A stretch of 64,000 nt of DNA from Bradyrhizobium sp. WBAH42 (GTDB lineage: Bacteria > Pseudomonadota > Alphaproteobacteria > Rhizobiales > Xanthobacteraceae). Where the stretch lies: positions 2,551,001-2,615,000 of the forward strand of contig NZ_CP036533.1 of assembly GCF_024585265.1 (NCBI RefSeq), in the 5' to 3' direction. Under the pieces are notes generated by a model, which had not been told where the DNA came from, searched no databases, and saw only the letters and a list, made by a program, of their open reading frames with translations. Both the position numbers and the translations under genes were made by a program. Positions 47,809 to 56,089 of the stretch are shown piece after piece. The number at the start of each line of letters is the position of its first letter. The stretch's first letter is position 1.

Positions 47809-49295
47809 TTCGCAGGCGCCGCAATCGTGCTGTCTGCGGTGTCGCGCACGTGGATCACGGCGATGTCGTCCGCATAGATCCGCTTCCAGCCCTTGAGCTG
47901 GTCGAGGATCTGCGGGCCCGGCGCATCGGCGCCCAGCAGCGTCGCATCGATCTTGTATTCTTCCAGTAGACGCGGCAGCAGCTCGGGCTTCTTGCCTTCG
48001 GTTGCCTTGAAGAAGTCCATGATGAACTTCTCGCCGTAGAGCTCGGCACGGCCGTCGACGAAAACAGGGATGTCGCGCGAGATCAGATAGCCGCCGAACT
48101 GGTAGGCGTTGAAGACGCGCTGCACCTTGCGTTGCTCGAGCAGATCGACCGCCGCAACCGGCGTCTGCGTCATGGTGAAGGTGAAACGGTGGTGCCCCAT
48201 GTAGAGCGAGGTCGAGGTCCAGCTTGCCGCCATGATCATCAGCACGCCGAGTGCTGTGAGGGTGCGGCCCGGCCAGCTTTCGGAACCGGCGGCCTCAGGC
48301 GCCGGCTGCGGGAACATCTCGCCGAGCGGCTTTGCCAGCACCAGCGGCACCAGGAATGCAAATGCCTCGATGCTCCTGACATGGCTCAGCGCGCTCCAGG
48401 TCAGGAACAGGATCAGGAAGATCCGGGGCGCCGACAGCACCAGGCCGCGATAATAGCCGAATGCGATCAGGGCGAGCAGGGCGCCTTCGAACGGGGTGAA
48501 GGTGGCGAAGTTGGCCGGCATCCATTCGAGGATCAACGTCAGCAGCTCGCCGAGGCTGAGGATGTTGGTCGCGCCCTGCAGCGTTCGCCAGCCATAGGGC
48601 GTGCAGCAGCTCGCGATCAGCGCCCCGATTCCGAACAGCACCCAGCGCATGAACAGGGCAAGCCGCCGGCCCTTCTCGGCATGCTCGACCGCTTCGAGCG
48701 AGATCGGTCCGATCAGCGCGAGCCCCAGCACGAAACCGCCATGCAGGTTCGCCCAGAGCGCCATCAGCGGCAGCCAGGTCCAGGACGGCGCGCTCCTGCG
48801 GCTTGCAGCCGCCATCAGCAAGCCGACCCACGCCACCATCACCGGCAGCGCCAGAATATGCGGGCGCGCCAGCACGTGATGGATCGACAGCAGCAGCGCC
48901 AGCATCGCGAACAGCACCGCGCGCGGGGCTTCGAGATGCGCCTCGAGCAGATGGACGAAGATTGCGACGGTGAGCGCGACGGCGGCCGCGGTGAGGATGA
49001 CGGGACCCGCCCAGCCCCATTGCGCATGGGAGAAGGCGAACGCGACCTGCGACAGCCAGGACGTCGAGATCCACGGCGCGCCCGTCCGCGTGAAGGAATA
49101 GAAGTCGATCATGGGCATGGCGCGGTGATCGAGGATCCATTGCCCGATCTTGATCTGCCAGAACGAGTCGGAATCCTGAAGCAGCGTGTCGCCGAGGAAC
49201 AGGAAGAACAGATAGGCGCCGGCGCCGACGCACAATGGCACCAGGGCGCGTGCGCGGCCCTGCACCGCGATGCTGTTGGCGAAGGAAAGGGACAT
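47805..49295 (-). CDS. Polytopic membrane protein, GT-C-like, paralogue of the gene at 42908
   Basis: A 496-residue protein with about ten membrane segments. The first loop 'LQDSDSFWQIKIGQWILDHRAMPMIDFYSFTRTGAPWI' keeps the D-x-D and the surrounding order seen in the paralogue. 'LARPHILALPVMVAWVG', 'LWANLHGGFVLGLALIGP' and 'FNAYQFGGYLISRDIPVFVDGRAELYGEKF' also match. The conserved soluble C-terminal block suggests a shared acceptor or partner. ATG 49295 follows GAGGCGG. Probably a lipid-linked-sugar-using transferase facing the periplasm; inferred. Confidence 0.7.
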   Translation of the reverse strand: MSLSFANSIAVQGRARALVPLCVGAGAYLFFLFLGDTLLQDSDSFWQIKIGQWILDHRAMPMIDFYSFTRTGAPWISTSWLSQVAFAFSHAQWGWAGPVILTAAAVALTVAIFVHLLEAHLEAPRAVLFAMLALLLSIHHVLARPHILALPVMVAWVGLLMAAASRRSAPSWTWLPLMALWANLHGGFVLGLALIGPISLEAVEHAEKGRRLALFMRWVLFGIGALIASCCTPYGWRTLQGATNILSLGELLTLILEWMPANFATFTPFEGALLALIAFGYYRGLVLSAPRIFLILFLTWSALSHVRSIEAFAFLVPLVLAKPLGEMFPQPAPEAAGSESWPGRTLTALGVLMIMAASWTSTSLYMGHHRFTFTMTQTPVAAVDLLEQRKVQRVFNAYQFGGYLISRDIPVFVDGRAELYGEKFIMDFFKATEGKKPELLPRLLEEYKIDATLLGADAPGPQILDQLKGWKRIYADDIAVIHVRDTADSTIAAPAK

Positions 49296-49648
49296 GCCGC
49301 CTCGTCGTCCTGGTTGTTCTTGCCGGTCCGGCCATGATCCGGACCCGGCGGGCTGCGTGCGCACCATCTCGCCGCGCTTCAGTCCGAGCGGGCGGCATTG
49401 GACCACGCCGGTCATAACTTCGGGTAAACCGGTCGCGCCAGACCGGCGTCAAATATTTACAATTTAACGGATTGTTTCGAACTTGGATTTACCATGGGCC
49501 AATACACGCAATCCGCTCAGTGTTTACGCAGTCGAATTAACTGCGGCGCAATTCTTTGCCTCTACGTTTCGTTCCCATGGTCGGGCGGCGCTGGGAAGCC
49601 GAAGAGACCAGATCAGTTGTAGCCTCGTGTACTCATTTGGAGCACTCT

Positions 49649-49813
49649 ATGAAGAACCTCGTTGCGCGTTTCATGAAGGATGAATCGGGCGCCACCGCCA
49701 TTGAATACGGCCTGATCGCTGCCGGCATCGCGCTGGCGATCATCACCGTCGTCAACAACCTCGGCACCACGCTGAACGCCAAGTTCACCTCGATCTCGAC
49801 CAGCCTCAAGTAA
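49649..49813 (+). CDS. Flp/Fap-type pilin
   Basis: A 54-residue prepilin: short basic leader 'MKNLVARFMKDESGATAIEYGLIAAGIALAII', with Gly-Ala processing near 'SGATAIEYG' and the conserved Glu at +5 of the mature pilin, then 'TVVNNLGTTLNAKFTSISTSL'. It would be cut by a TadV/CpaA prepilin peptidase and assembled by a Tad machine, none of which is in this window. ATG 49649 follows TTGGAG. It has its own terminator, indicating an independent unit. Confidence 0.88.
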   Translation: MKNLVARFMKDESGATAIEYGLIAAGIALAIITVVNNLGTTLNAKFTSISTSLK

Positions 49814-49834
49814 GGCTCGACAAGCGAAATAGCG

Positions 49835-49864
49835 AAGAGCCCCGTCATCGACGGGGCTCTTTTG
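49835..49864 (+). terminator. Rho-independent terminator after Flp pilin gene
   Basis: An 11-bp stem AAGAGCCCCGT / ACGGGGCTCTT (49835-49861) with a CATCG loop, followed by TTT. It lies 22 bases after the pilin stop. Confidence 0.88.
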
Positions 49865-49973
49865 CTTTGCCGGTATCGGCGCGAGGCGCGACGATCGGGC
49901 TTAAGCCTCCTTCAAGCCACTCGGGTGTATGGCTTGAACGCATCTGCGTCAGCGTATCGCGTAAGGAAGCCGC

Positions 49974-51203
49974 ATGGCCGAAGCTTCGTCCGTCCCGCCA
50001 GCCGTCGGCCGTCACGATGCGGTCCCTGCGATCCTCGTCAACATCTCCTTCGTGCTGGCGATCGTCACGCTGGCGTATTTTCCGACGGCCTATCTCACCC
50101 ATCTCTGGATCTTCGACGCCGACGGACGCGGCATCCCCACTGATTTCGTCAATGTCTGGGCGGCCGGAAGACTGGCGCTCGAGGGGCATCCCGCGCAGGC
50201 CTGGGATTGGGACATTCAGAAGCAGGTCGAGCTTGCGCTGCTCAAGCAGGATTTCGTCGGCCATTTCGCTTGGCACTATCCGCCGCCCTTCCTGTTCGTC
50301 GCGTCGTTCCTTGCGCAATTTCCCTATGCAATCGCCTTCATCGGCTGGGCCGCGTTCAGCATGGTGCCGTATCTCGCCGTGATGCGCGCGATCATCGGGC
50401 GCAATGCGGGCCTCGTGATTGCCATTGGATTTCCGGCCGCCTTCCTCAACATCCTGGTCGGGCAGAACGGCTTCCTCACGGCATCGCTGATCGGCGGCAC
50501 GCTCTATTTGTTGCCGACACGGCCGATGCTGGCCGGAATCTGTCTCGGCCTGCTCAGCTACAAGCCGCAATACGGACTCCTGTTTCCGCTTGCACTGCTC
50601 GCCGCCGCCGAATGGACCGTGCTGTTCACCGCCGCAATCGTCACCGCTGCGATCGCTGTAGTGTCCTGGTTCGCCTTCGGCACCGACAGCTGGCAGGCGT
50701 TCTTCCACTGGATCCCGATGTTCTCCCAGGCCTTCCTGACCGAAGGCAGGGCGCCCTGGTTCAAGATGCAGAGCATCTTCGCGCTGGTGCGCTATGTCGG
50801 CGGCACCGAGCAGCTCGGATGGGTCTTCCAGTGGGTGTTGACCGCAGCCGTTGCCGTCGTGCTGGCCGTGGTGTGGAGGAGCCGGCTGCCCCACGCCCTC
50901 AAGGCGGCGATGCTCGCGACGGCGACGCTGCTGACGACGCCCTATCTCTTCATGTACGATCTGGTCGTGCTGGGCATCGCGGTGGCGTTCCTCATCCGCG
51001 CCGGGCTCGATGAAGGTTTCGCACGCCACGAGGTGATGGCGCTGGCGCTCGTCTTTGCGCTGCTTGCGAGCTTCCTGTTTCTCGGGCAACCGGTCGGCTT
51101 CCCGGCAATCCTGATCGTGTTCGGGCTGATCCTCGGACGCTGTGCAGCCTGGCGGACCGCCGAGGCCGCATCGGCGCAGCCCGCGATCGCGCGAACGAGC
51201 TGA
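49974..51203 (+). CDS. GT87-family-like (DUF2029) membrane glycosyltransferase
   Basis: A 409-residue polytopic protein. 'TDFVNVWAAGRLALEGHPAQAWD' in the first loop, 'FAWHYPPPFLFVASFLAQFPY' and 'GLLSYKPQYGLLFPLALLAA' are the family landmarks of GT87/DUF2029, a GT-C group that includes polyprenyl-phosphomannose-dependent mannosyltransferases. The conserved Asp of the first loop is present. ATG 49974 follows GGAAG. It adds to the glycosylation-like gene set on its left. Sugar and acceptor are unknown. Confidence 0.8.
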   Translation: MAEASSVPPAVGRHDAVPAILVNISFVLAIVTLAYFPTAYLTHLWIFDADGRGIPTDFVNVWAAGRLALEGHPAQAWDWDIQKQVELALLKQDFVGHFAWHYPPPFLFVASFLAQFPYAIAFIGWAAFSMVPYLAVMRAIIGRNAGLVIAIGFPAAFLNILVGQNGFLTASLIGGTLYLLPTRPMLAGICLGLLSYKPQYGLLFPLALLAAAEWTVLFTAAIVTAAIAVVSWFAFGTDSWQAFFHWIPMFSQAFLTEGRAPWFKMQSIFALVRYVGGTEQLGWVFQWVLTAAVAVVLAVVWRSRLPHALKAAMLATATLLTTPYLFMYDLVVLGIAVAFLIRAGLDEGFARHEVMALALVFALLASFLFLGQPVGFPAILIVFGLILGRCAAWRTAEAASAQPAIARTS

Positions 51204-51330
51204 GAAGCTCGATTACGCTTTGATCGGGCTCCGGGTGAGACGCGAGGGGCGTGTGAGCCCTCGGGCCCATCTCGCGCAACCCGAGCATCGGCCGCAAAAC
51301 TCAGCAGCCGCGCAGGGCAAGTGGCGTCAT

Positions 51331-52905
51331 CTAGTCCTGGAGGGGAGCGAGGGTAAACTGGAAGACGGCGCCCCGCGGTTTATTCACGGTGACCCACAAC
51401 CGTCCGCCATGAGCCGCAATGATCGACCGACAGATGGCAAGCCCCATGCCCAGGCCGTCGGACTTGGTCGTGTAAAACGCGTCGAAAACACGTTCCGCAC
51501 TCGTCGGCTCGATCCCCGGGCCCGAATCCCGTACAGCGACGAGCACGCTGCCTGCAACGTCTCTTTCGGTACTGATCTGCAACTCCCGCTTGCCGTCCTC
51601 GAGGCTGTTCATGGCTTCCACGGCATTGAGGATCAGATTAAGGAGCACTTGCTGCAGCTGAATGCGCTCACCTTCGATTTGCGGCAGATCCTCAGCGAAT
51701 TGCATCTGTACCGAGATTCCATGCCTCACCGCCTCGCTCCGGACCATGGCGATGACGTCCAGAACGGCTGCGTTGACGTCGAGCCGACTTTTGGGCACCG
51801 GCGCTTTCCTCACCATATCGCGGATCCGGTGGACGATGTCGCCAGCTCGTTGGCAATCTGTGACAATGTGGTGGAGGGACTCGCGGCCCTTGCCCAGGTT
51901 TGGCGGGTCCGCGGCGAGCCAGTTCAAGGCGGCGTCGGCGTTACTAAGCACGGCCGAGATCGGCTGATTGATCTCATGGGCAATCGAGGCCGTCAGCTGG
52001 CCCATTGTCGCTACGCGACTGACATGAGCGAGCTCGACTTGTGTCCTTTGGCGTTCGACAATGCCTTTCTTGAAAACATTGACCGCGGCCGCCATTGCGC
52101 CGATTTCGTCACGCCGGTCAATTCCGGGCACGTCGATGCTCGTGTCTCCCTTGGCAAGTGCTGCCATAGCCCCGGTCATGCGTGTGATCGGCCGCGCGAT
52201 CGCGCGTGTGAGTAGTATGCCCATCAACACTGCGATCATGAGTGAGGCTGCGGCGCCCATCACGGTTGCCGTGTATGCAGTAGCATATGCCGAGTTCTGT
52301 ACGGCGTCACGCCTTGCCAACAGATCGCGCTCAACCTTCTCGATTTCGCGCGCCTTGGCGCGGATTGCGTCCATGGCAGCTTTGCCGGTCGCCCCCTCCA
52401 ACGTGCGCGCCTGCTCCCGCGTCGTGGGATCCGCCATCAGCGTGATCTCCCGCTCGGCGGTCTCGACGCGCCACGTCATCGCCAGCTTGTTCAATTCATC
52501 GAGACGACTTTGCTGGTCTGGGTTATCCGAAGTCTGTTCTCTCAATTTTCGGATTGCCGCGCTGAAGTCGGCGCTGCCTCTGCGGTACGGGTCCAGGAAT
52601 TTCTCGTCGCCGCTGATCAAATAGCCGCGTAGGCTAGTTTGTTGATCCAGCGCTGCGGCTACTGCCGCCTCTAGCGTGTCCAACACGTCAGTGGTGTGGA
52701 CCCGCCGGTTTTTGGCCTCTTCGATCACGCTAAGTCTGTCGTAGACGATTGCGCCGCTCACGAATATGACCGCTACCACGGCTGCAAATGCCGCCATCAA
52801 TTTGTGCAAAATCAGTAGACTCGAAAACTGGGGCACCTGACCCTCAAGGCCGAAGTCCGCGACCGACCAGACAGTTAGCTCGAGATTGCTCCCAAGCGAT
52901 GGCAT
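51331..52905 (-). CDS. Orphan sensor histidine kinase, CHASE3-HAMP-HisKA-HATPase
   Basis: A 524-residue kinase: first transmembrane segment about 35-55, a CHASE3-like periplasmic helix bundle ('AALDQQTSLRGYLISGDEKFLDPYRRG'), second segment, HAMP ('TRAIARPITRMTGAMAALAKGDTSIDVPG'), phosphoacceptor 'MGQLTASIAHEINQPISAVLSNADAALNWL' (His near 310, FixL-type HisKA), and ATPase with N box 'NLILNAVEAM', 'DSGPGIE' and 'GLGMGLAICRSIIAAHGG'. No response regulator is adjacent. ATG 52905 is used, without a clear ribosome binding site; TTG 52911 is another option. The signal is unknown. Confidence 0.88.
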   Translation of the reverse strand: MPSLGSNLELTVWSVADFGLEGQVPQFSSLLILHKLMAAFAAVVAVIFVSGAIVYDRLSVIEEAKNRRVHTTDVLDTLEAAVAAALDQQTSLRGYLISGDEKFLDPYRRGSADFSAAIRKLREQTSDNPDQQSRLDELNKLAMTWRVETAEREITLMADPTTREQARTLEGATGKAAMDAIRAKAREIEKVERDLLARRDAVQNSAYATAYTATVMGAAASLMIAVLMGILLTRAIARPITRMTGAMAALAKGDTSIDVPGIDRRDEIGAMAAAVNVFKKGIVERQRTQVELAHVSRVATMGQLTASIAHEINQPISAVLSNADAALNWLAADPPNLGKGRESLHHIVTDCQRAGDIVHRIRDMVRKAPVPKSRLDVNAAVLDVIAMVRSEAVRHGISVQMQFAEDLPQIEGERIQLQQVLLNLILNAVEAMNSLEDGKRELQISTERDVAGSVLVAVRDSGPGIEPTSAERVFDAFYTTKSDGLGMGLAICRSIIAAHGGRLWVTVNKPRGAVFQFTLAPLQD

Positions 52906-53026
52906 TCGCAAGAATTGGTATGGGACCGTGACGGGGCAAAGCGGCGCAGCCTCCGGAGTGGAGCGCAGTCAGTGTCTCGTCGGGCAAGGGGGAAATGTTG
53001 CCGTGCCGTCGGACACAACAGGGCCG

Positions 53027-53656
53027 TCATATCGACGCGACCTTCATGACATCCAATGTTCCGCGAAAGATCATCTCAAGTGCCACGTAGAGAATGACGG
53101 CCAGACCGACGTAAGCAATCCAGCGATGAGTCTCCAGAAGGCGGGCAATGAAGGAAGCGGCCATTCCCATCATCGCGATGGAAAGGCCCAAGCCGAAGAT
53201 CAGGACCAATGGATGCTCCCGCGCAGCCCCTGCGACGGCCAGAACATTGTCGAGGGACATCGAAGCGTCGGCAACGATAATTTGCCAACTCGCTTGGATG
53301 AGTGTTTTACGAGGTTTGCTTTCCGGGATTGCTTCAATTGCCCCTTTCCTATCGGTGGGGCCCGAGGGGGACGTGCGCAACTCTCGCCACATTTTCCAGC
53401 ATACCCACAATAGCAGGATCCCGCCGGCGAGCGGGAGGCCGACGATCTGCAGGATCTGCGTCGCTATCCCGGCTAACAGAAGGCGCAGTATCGTCGCGGC
53501 GACTATACCGATCAAAATCGCCTTGCTTCGTTGGGCCTGAGGAAGTCCCGCCGCGGCAAGGCCGATGACGATGGCATTATCGCCGGCGAGCACAAGGTCG
53601 ATTAGAACGACCTGCAAGAGTACGCTAAGAACGTCCGTATTGAGAGAATCTAACAC
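53027..53656 (-). CDS. TerC family integral membrane protein (YjbE-like)
   Basis: A 209-residue protein with about seven membrane segments. The conserved acidic motifs lie in 'LIDLVLAGDNAIVIGLAAAGLP' and 'IIVADASMSLDNVLAVAGAA', the two DN-containing signatures of TerC/YjbE proteins implicated in metal (often manganese) export. A polar linker (about 92-115) interrupts the helices. Start GTG 53656. No riboswitch was recognised upstream; only about 110 bases separate it from the next gene. Confidence 0.85.
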   Translation of the reverse strand: MLDSLNTDVLSVLLQVVLIDLVLAGDNAIVIGLAAAGLPQAQRSKAILIGIVAATILRLLLAGIATQILQIVGLPLAGGILLLWVCWKMWRELRTSPSGPTDRKGAIEAIPESKPRKTLIQASWQIIVADASMSLDNVLAVAGAAREHPLVLIFGLGLSIAMMGMAASFIARLLETHRWIAYVGLAVILYVALEMIFRGTLDVMKVASI

Positions 53657-53767
53657 GGATCATGGTCCCCGATGCCAGGGAAATGGCAACTCCGAGCGAT
53701 GGTCGCATACGTTCTTATGGATTGACCGATGCGCGTTACCATCCAAAACAGAGCGGCCAATTCAGCT

Positions 53768-54160
53768 CTAGTCCGACGTCGCCGGCAATCCGGGCGCCAG
53801 GTGACGATCTCCCAAAACGGCGTCCGAATGCTGTCCGACCGGCGCCCCGAAAAGCATTGCGACTTGATCTGGTTCGCCAAAAATCGCTGCGGCGCAACAC
53901 ATCATGGTGAATGCACCTGCGATATCCCAGAGCGTTACATGTTCTGGCGTTACATCTTCGGGCTTTGCCCAGGCCAAGAGCGCGGTGATCATCGCGTCTG
54001 AGAAAAATAGAAGACTGAGCGCTGGTAAGACGAGTTGGGAATCCAGCAGGAGGATCATAAAGAGGGCGGGAGTCGCGACCAGGATGCTCAACAACGCGAA
54101 TAAGCAGAATGTGTCCCGCCAAGGCGCATTCCTGTTCCAACTTGCATGAGAAGCGATCAT
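53768..54160 (-). CDS. Small membrane protein, unknown function
   Basis: A 130-residue protein with three hydrophobic stretches ('TFCLFALLSILVATPALFMILLL', 'LVLPALSLLFFSDAMITALLAWA', 'DIAGAFTMMCCAAAIFG') and a polar C-terminus ('PVGQHSDAVLGDRHLAPG'). ATG 54160 has an excellent GGAGGATCAA ribosome binding site, which supports a real gene. I do not recognise a family. It may form a unit with the TerC-like gene downstream and the 54-residue protein upstream. Confidence 0.65.
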   Translation of the reverse strand: MIASHASWNRNAPWRDTFCLFALLSILVATPALFMILLLDSQLVLPALSLLFFSDAMITALLAWAKPEDVTPEHVTLWDIAGAFTMMCCAAAIFGEPDQVAMLFGAPVGQHSDAVLGDRHLAPGLPATSD

Positions 54161-54220
54161 TTGATCCTCCTGCATACGAGCGCTTTATGTAGGAGCCATC
54201 TACTCGTTGAACTATCCGGT

Positions 54221-54385
54221 CTACTTGGGCGTTTTCCGCCTCTCAAATGAATGTCTTGTTGTCCTATGCCGCCGACCCTCAATCAACGTAAGAACGCCAG
54301 CGGTCGTTACGGCAACAATGACAACGGCTGCCAGCCCCTCGACGGAGGCCAAGGTCTCATACCATCTGTTCCAAAGCTCAATCAT
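54221..54385 (-). CDS. Single-span small membrane protein
   Basis: A 54-residue protein: amphipathic head 'MIELWNRWYETLASVEG', one transmembrane helix ('LAAVVIVAVTTAGVLTLIEG') and a basic tail ('RRHRTTRHSFERRKTPK'), giving an inside-positive C-terminus. ATG 54385 follows GAGAGG. The tail order and charge suggest a genuine small protein; no known family is recognised. Confidence 0.5.
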   Translation of the reverse strand: MIELWNRWYETLASVEGLAAVVIVAVTTAGVLTLIEGRRHRTTRHSFERRKTPK

Positions 54386-54554
54386 GTGCTGGCCTCTCTC
54401 GAGAGCGCACCCACGATCGACAGATTTCACCGCTTAAAAGACGACCCTTGCAGTCAGAAGCACAATGCTACTGATGGTCGCGCGCGTTTTGGCCGCGCGG
54501 CAACATGACCACGATCCGTTCGGCCCGCACGCGCATCGATCTTCTACTGGAACG

Positions 54555-54955
54555 TCAGGATCGAACTGGCTGTCCGATACCAGGAAGATTGCCTTCGCTG
54601 TCGCGGAACCAGCGCCTCGCTGAGCGACACCCTTGCTGGCGTAGTTGCCGGCGATCTCGGCGATCCCGTTAGCAGTCTTCAGACCAGGAAGGTCATATTC
54701 CTCGAACTTGACTCCCCGCGCGCGAAGTTCGCGCACTGTTGCGTCGATATCCTCTACTTCCCAGCCCATCTGCGTATGCTGCCGGATTGCACCCCGGCCG
54801 AGATGAATATCGCAAACTCGCCAGATGCGCAGACGTAGCGCAATCCACCCTCGCGCTGTTCGACCGGGTCGAGACCGAGTTTTTCGGAGTAGAAAGCCCG
54901 AGCGCGCTCCAGGTCCTTGGCTGGAAGCAATCTTCACCGCAGTGCTCCTGGTCAT
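54555..54955 (-). pseudogene. VOC/glyoxalase family pseudogene with three frameshifts
   Basis: The reverse strand reads as one glyoxalase-fold protein only if three shifts are repaired: 'MTRSTAVKI' (frame 1), 'LPAKDLERARAFYSEKLGL' through 'FAIFISAGVQSG' (frame 2), 'HTQMGWEVEDIDATVRELRARGVKFEEYDLPGLKT' through 'RGA' (frame 3), then 'WFRDSEGNLPGIGQPVRS' and stop. The breaks lie near 54930, 54782 and 54610. Each junction needs a one-base correction. It resembles VOC proteins of about 130 residues. Confidence 0.8.
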
Positions 54956-54995
54956 CGTCTTGGCTGGCATCCTTGGGCTGCAATAGAGCAGGACG

Positions 54996-55124
54996 TTGCA
55001 AAGTCTGAGCTCTGAGACGGGGCTGTATCTCTTGCCAACCATCATCTTCTTCGAATTCTATTTCCTCACGAACGACCTGTTGGCCCTTCTTTGCGAGAAG
55101 TACGAGCTGGACTTCGGGCGGTGA
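54996..55124 (+). CDS. Possible 42-residue small membrane protein
   Basis: From TTG 54996 the frame encodes a short head and 'LYLLPTIIFFEFYFLTNDLL', then 'ALLCEKYELDFGR' and stop. AGCAGGACG before the TTG could serve as ribosome binding site. Composition is protein-like (aromatic, hydrophobic, then charged), but there is no homology evidence and the start codon is weak. Confidence 0.25.
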   Translation: MQSLSSETGLYLLPTIIFFEFYFLTNDLLALLCEKYELDFGR

Positions 55125-55206
55125 TGCGAACTGTGTAACAGTCTTCCAAGCAATCAGCCGAGATCAATCTCAGCCGCCTCGTACCCAATCGCCCAAGGCG
55201 AGCGCT

Positions 55207-56013
55207 TTATACAAGTTCATCAGCCCACACCTTGAAGCTGACGAGCGTGTTGGGTCCGAAAGTTTGGGCGATCGGAACATCCGCCGCATCGCGGCCTTGC
55301 GCGATCAGGACGCGGCCGATTCGCGGAGTGTTGTTGCGTGCATCGAATGTGTACCAGCGACCGCCAAGATAGGCTTCGAACCAGCCTGCAAAGTCCCCGG
55401 GAGCGTGGGGCGGCGGGATGCCGATGTCGCCGAGATAGCCGGTGCAATAGCGTGCTGGAATGTTCATGCAACGGCAGAATGCAATGGCAAGATGCGCATA
55501 GTCGCGGCAGACGCCCTCGCCCTCGTTGAATGCTTCCCAAGCCGTCATGGTGGCCCGCGCGTGCTCGTAGCCGAACGCGATGTGATTGTGCACGAAATCG
55601 CAGATCGCCTGGACCCGTGGCCAACCCGGCGCCACATTCTCGAACAGCTTCCATGCGATGTCGGAAAGCCGATCGGTTTCGCAGTAGCGGCTGCCAAGCA
55701 GATAAACGATGGTATCAGGTGGAAGATCCTCGACCGCGTATTGCGTGGCGGAAGGCGCGATCACATCAGGCAAACCGCTATCGCGCACTGTACCGTTGGC
55801 GGAAAGGCGCATGCGGCCGGCGGGCGCAACGAACCGACTGCACCAGTTTCCGAAGCCGTCGCGGTAGGGCGAGATCGGGACGGAAGGCTCGGTGATGAGG
55901 TAATCCGGCACAATGATGTCGGATGCCCGGGTAAAATGCATACCGACGATAGCAATCAATGGTGTGACTTGCTGGAAGTCGTAGATCATTTCGAAGCCAA
56001 CCCGTATTTTCAT
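55207..56013 (-). CDS. Transglutaminase-like domain protein
   Basis: A 268-residue protein. The N-terminal beta domain ('FEMIYDFQQVTPLIAIVG', 'DGFGNWCSRFVAPAGRMRL') precedes a transglutaminase-like core with nucleophile Cys169 in 'EGEGVCRDYAHLAIAFCR' and Asp224 in 'GGRWYTFDARNN'. The position that normally holds the catalytic His (H-A-W before the EAYL strand) reads 'DFAGWFEAYL', so the triad is not obvious; His203 is nearby. Such proteins are usually cysteine peptidases rather than true cross-linkers. ATG 56013 is used. Neighbours give no direct hint of substrate. Confidence 0.75.
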   Translation of the reverse strand: MKIRVGFEMIYDFQQVTPLIAIVGMHFTRASDIIVPDYLITEPSVPISPYRDGFGNWCSRFVAPAGRMRLSANGTVRDSGLPDVIAPSATQYAVEDLPPDTIVYLLGSRYCETDRLSDIAWKLFENVAPGWPRVQAICDFVHNHIAFGYEHARATMTAWEAFNEGEGVCRDYAHLAIAFCRCMNIPARYCTGYLGDIGIPPPHAPGDFAGWFEAYLGGRWYTFDARNNTPRIGRVLIAQGRDAADVPIAQTFGPNTLVSFKVWADELV

Positions 56014-56089
56014 CCTTCGGGCCTGTCTCGACTGCATCAACTCGAATGGCTGCGGGGATGATCGTGTTGGCAACGGCGGCCGGCGTCCG

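Noticed and set aside
49635..49864. Possible small RNA between promoter-like sequence and the hairpin after the pilin gene
   Set aside because: The hairpin is fully explained as the terminator of the pilin transcript.
54921..54983. Hydrophobic plus-strand segment (LEAIFTAVLLVIVLAGILGLQ-like) ending in a stop
   Set aside because: It is antisense to the start of the VOC pseudogene, has no start codon context and is probably chance.
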